In this document: piece after piece, positions 62,937-64,000 of the stretch | How positions within the stretch are numbered: position 1 is the stretch's first letter | How the letters are laid out: each line of letters opens with the position of its first letter | Assembly: GCA_902778175.1 (NCBI GenBank) | Contig: CACYWT010000019.1 | Coordinates: forward strand, 17,394 to 81,393 | Source: an uncultured Ruminococcus sp. | GTDB taxonomy: Bacteria > Bacillota > Clostridia > Oscillospirales > Acutalibacteraceae | DNA length: 64,000 bases | Direction of reading: 5' to 3' | Translations under genes and position numbers: made by a program | Notes under the pieces: generated by a model | What the model was told of the DNA's origin: nothing | Seen by the model: the letters and a program-made list of their open reading frames with translations, nothing else | The model's database searches: none

Positions 62937-63192
62937 TTATGTGTAAATCAATTCTGCGTTCACTATTTCCTGTGCTCTGTTGTAAATATTGTTCATTCGC
63001 TGTCTCGCCTGTCGGCTCGGTCGGCGCTTCTGCCTGCGGCAGAGGTCTCCACCGGAGACCCGCGCCCCACAGCATTTGATTATCTGCTTTGAGTTGTTCG
63101 GTAACGCCTTCTTTTTCGGCAACCGTTCCATTCAAGACTGTAAAACCACCTGTGCCGGCAGTGGCACGAATGTCACTCCAATCGGTTATTTT
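62937..63192 (-). pseudogene. TnpV-like remnant interrupted by a hairpin repeat
   Basis: On the minus strand, codons for NGTVAEKEGVTEQLKADNQ-MLW (63064-63135) and, in another frame, MNNIYNRAQEIVNAELIYT and a stop (62937-62996) together form the C-terminus of a TnpV-family transposon protein. In intact relatives the two parts are adjacent. Here about 66 bp of hairpin sequence (63002-63068) lie between them and shift the frame. The N-terminal part of the gene is not present. Confidence 0.65.
63002..63068 (-). repeat. Hairpin repeat within the TnpV remnant
   Basis: Two perfect stem-loops: GGTCTCC-acc-GGAGACC (63044-63060) and TCTGCC-tgc-GGCAGA (63029-63043), with ends GGGGCGCG and CAGGCGAGAC on the minus strand. 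It shares a core of about 27 nt (GCGGGTxTCCxGTGGAxACC) and the CAGGCGAGAC end with the hairpin chain at 31012-31054; differences in the stem are compensatory. Confidence 0.7.
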
Positions 63193-63281
63193 TCAAAGAT
63201 GTATTAATGTCCAATCATTCGCTTTTTATGGTAATGACAATTATTATCAAGAGTGTTATAATATGTATGAGGTGATGATCT

Positions 63282-63779
63282 ATGAATATTGTAAAAACAG
63301 GAGAGTTTATTGCAAAATTAAGAAAAGAAAAGGGCTTAACACAAGAACAGTTTGGAGATAAGATGGGTGTGACCAATAAAACAGTATCTCGTTGGGAAAC
63401 GGGAAAATACCTTCCACCCGCTGATGTTCTTCTCTTAATGAGTGAGTTATTTGATGTAAGCATCAATGAACTGCTTACAGGGCAAAGATTGACAGATAAG
63501 GAATACAAACAAACTGCTGAAAAAAATCTGACGGAAGTAATCAGAAGCAGTAGTTTCACCATTAAGGATGAAATTATTTTCTTTAAGAAAAAATGGTTGA
63601 AAGACCATATTTTTTATATGATTCTGATAGGAATATGTGTTTTGGGAGTATTGGTTGCTGGTATTATTTTTCATAACCCAATTCTATGCTCGGCTTCTGT
63701 TATCCTATTGCTTTTGGGACACATATGGAGATATAATTCAATGATGGCTTATGTAGAGAAGCATGTATACGATAAATAG
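63282..63779 (+). CDS. XRE-family regulator with a membrane tail
   Basis: 165 residues. The helix-turn-helix (about residues 8-62) reads GEFIAKLRKEKGLTQEQFGD then MGVTNKTVSRWETGKYLPPA, a classic Cro/CI-type domain. Two membrane helices follow (about 108-130 and 132-150). Regulators of this plan may act from the membrane. Placed between mobile-element remnants, it may belong to one of them. GAGGTGAT precedes the ATG by 6 nt. Confidence 0.92.
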   Translation: MNIVKTGEFIAKLRKEKGLTQEQFGDKMGVTNKTVSRWETGKYLPPADVLLLMSELFDVSINELLTGQRLTDKEYKQTAEKNLTEVIRSSSFTIKDEIIFFKKKWLKDHIFYMILIGICVLGVLVAGIIFHNPILCSASVILLLLGHIWRYNSMMAYVEKHVYDK

Positions 63780-63821
63780 GTATTATATCTAATAAAATAT
63801 TTGACTTACATAACAATATTC

Positions 63822-63847
63822 AAGGACTGCAGAACAGAGCAGTCCTT
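63822..63847 (-). terminator. Terminator at the right edge
   Basis: A perfect 9-bp stem (AAGGACTGC with GCAGTCCTT), 8-nt loop. On the minus strand it follows the partial gene at 63859-64000 by 11 nt, with only a weak T-run. Confidence 0.6.
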
Positions 63848-63858
63848 CTTGTGTTCTC

Positions 63859-64000
63859 TCAAAGTTCCACAACCGGACAGCCCTTGCTGCGAAGGTAGTA
63901 GATCTCGTCCTCGGCGGCGATGCGGACGGTTGACATATCATACTTCTTGAAGTGTTCCTCTGCCTGTTCTTCTCTGTCGCACAGAGCAAGAGCTGTATGG
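63859..64000 (-). CDS. C-terminal end of a protein (5' part beyond the window)
   Basis: Reading inwards from the right edge on the minus strand, the last 46 codons encode HTALALCDREEQAEEHFKKY, then DMSTVRIAAEDEIYYLRSKG and CPVVEL before TGA. The composition is protein-like and a terminator follows. It resembles tails of accessory proteins of clostridial mobile elements, but I cannot name the family. Confidence 0.5.
   Translation of the reverse strand, partial: HTALALCDREEQAEEHFKKYDMSTVRIAAEDEIYYLRSKGCPVVEL

Overview
The window reads as chromosome of an anaerobic, low-to-moderate GC Gram-positive clostridium, most likely a Ruminococcus or close relative in the Oscillospiraceae. This is an inference from the character of RpoB/RpoC, a Gram-positive type IV pilus locus, sporulation genes (spoIIR, spoVAE), an IreB-family protein, a sortase with its substrate, and relics of clostridial conjugative elements. 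No rRNA, tRNA or CRISPR array was found.

Layout. 1-9891: a type IV pilus locus on the minus strand, read from two pilin genes (from a consensus promoter at 9976-10004) through a PilM-PilN fusion, PilO, prepilin peptidase, PilB, PilT and PilC to a further prepilin cut by the left edge. 10390-16715: glyA, spoIIR, a Big_2 surface protein with an SGNH lipoprotein, spoVAE, a YitT protein and a PH-domain protein. 16845-21350: pfkA, ppk1, a small unknown gene and ireB, with palindromic MITE-like repeats between them. 21500-27579: a long minus-strand run of apbE, Gx transporter, NusG_II protein (an extracytoplasmic flavinylation module), an Orn/Lys/Arg decarboxylase, a hemolysin III protein, hemW, a small membrane protein and a Nudix hydrolase. 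28135-30542: a sortase, its probable substrate and a His-rich membrane protein. 31224-36389: ybaK and a MoxR/DUF58/transglutaminase operon. 36725-44705: rpoB and rpoC from a perfect consensus promoter. 45118-53596: a second Big_2 protein, then degV, pyrF and pyrC behind a gene for a 1310-residue membrane-anchored, largely disordered protein.

53600-64000 is accessory. It holds conjugative-element debris (a PrgI-like gene and a VirB4-like fragment fused to a hydrolase tail), a LysR-controlled redox/esterase cluster (cupin, LysR, double-domain esterase, flavodoxin, Fe-ADH, aldo/keto reductase, flavodoxin lipoprotein), an AKR-RibD chimeric pseudogene, a TnpV relic split by a hairpin repeat, and an XRE regulator.

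The strongest unexplained signals are structured intergenic repeats. They form three families: a TA-flanked MITE; a triple GC-rich hairpin element with compensatory stem changes; and a second hairpin family, one copy of which interrupts a tnpV relic. Other notable points are the fourfold repeat of a conserved segment in RpoC, a duplicated LysR operator/promoter, a recurring (S/Y/F)EKxFG motif in the giant protein, and possible c-di-GMP input into PilB.
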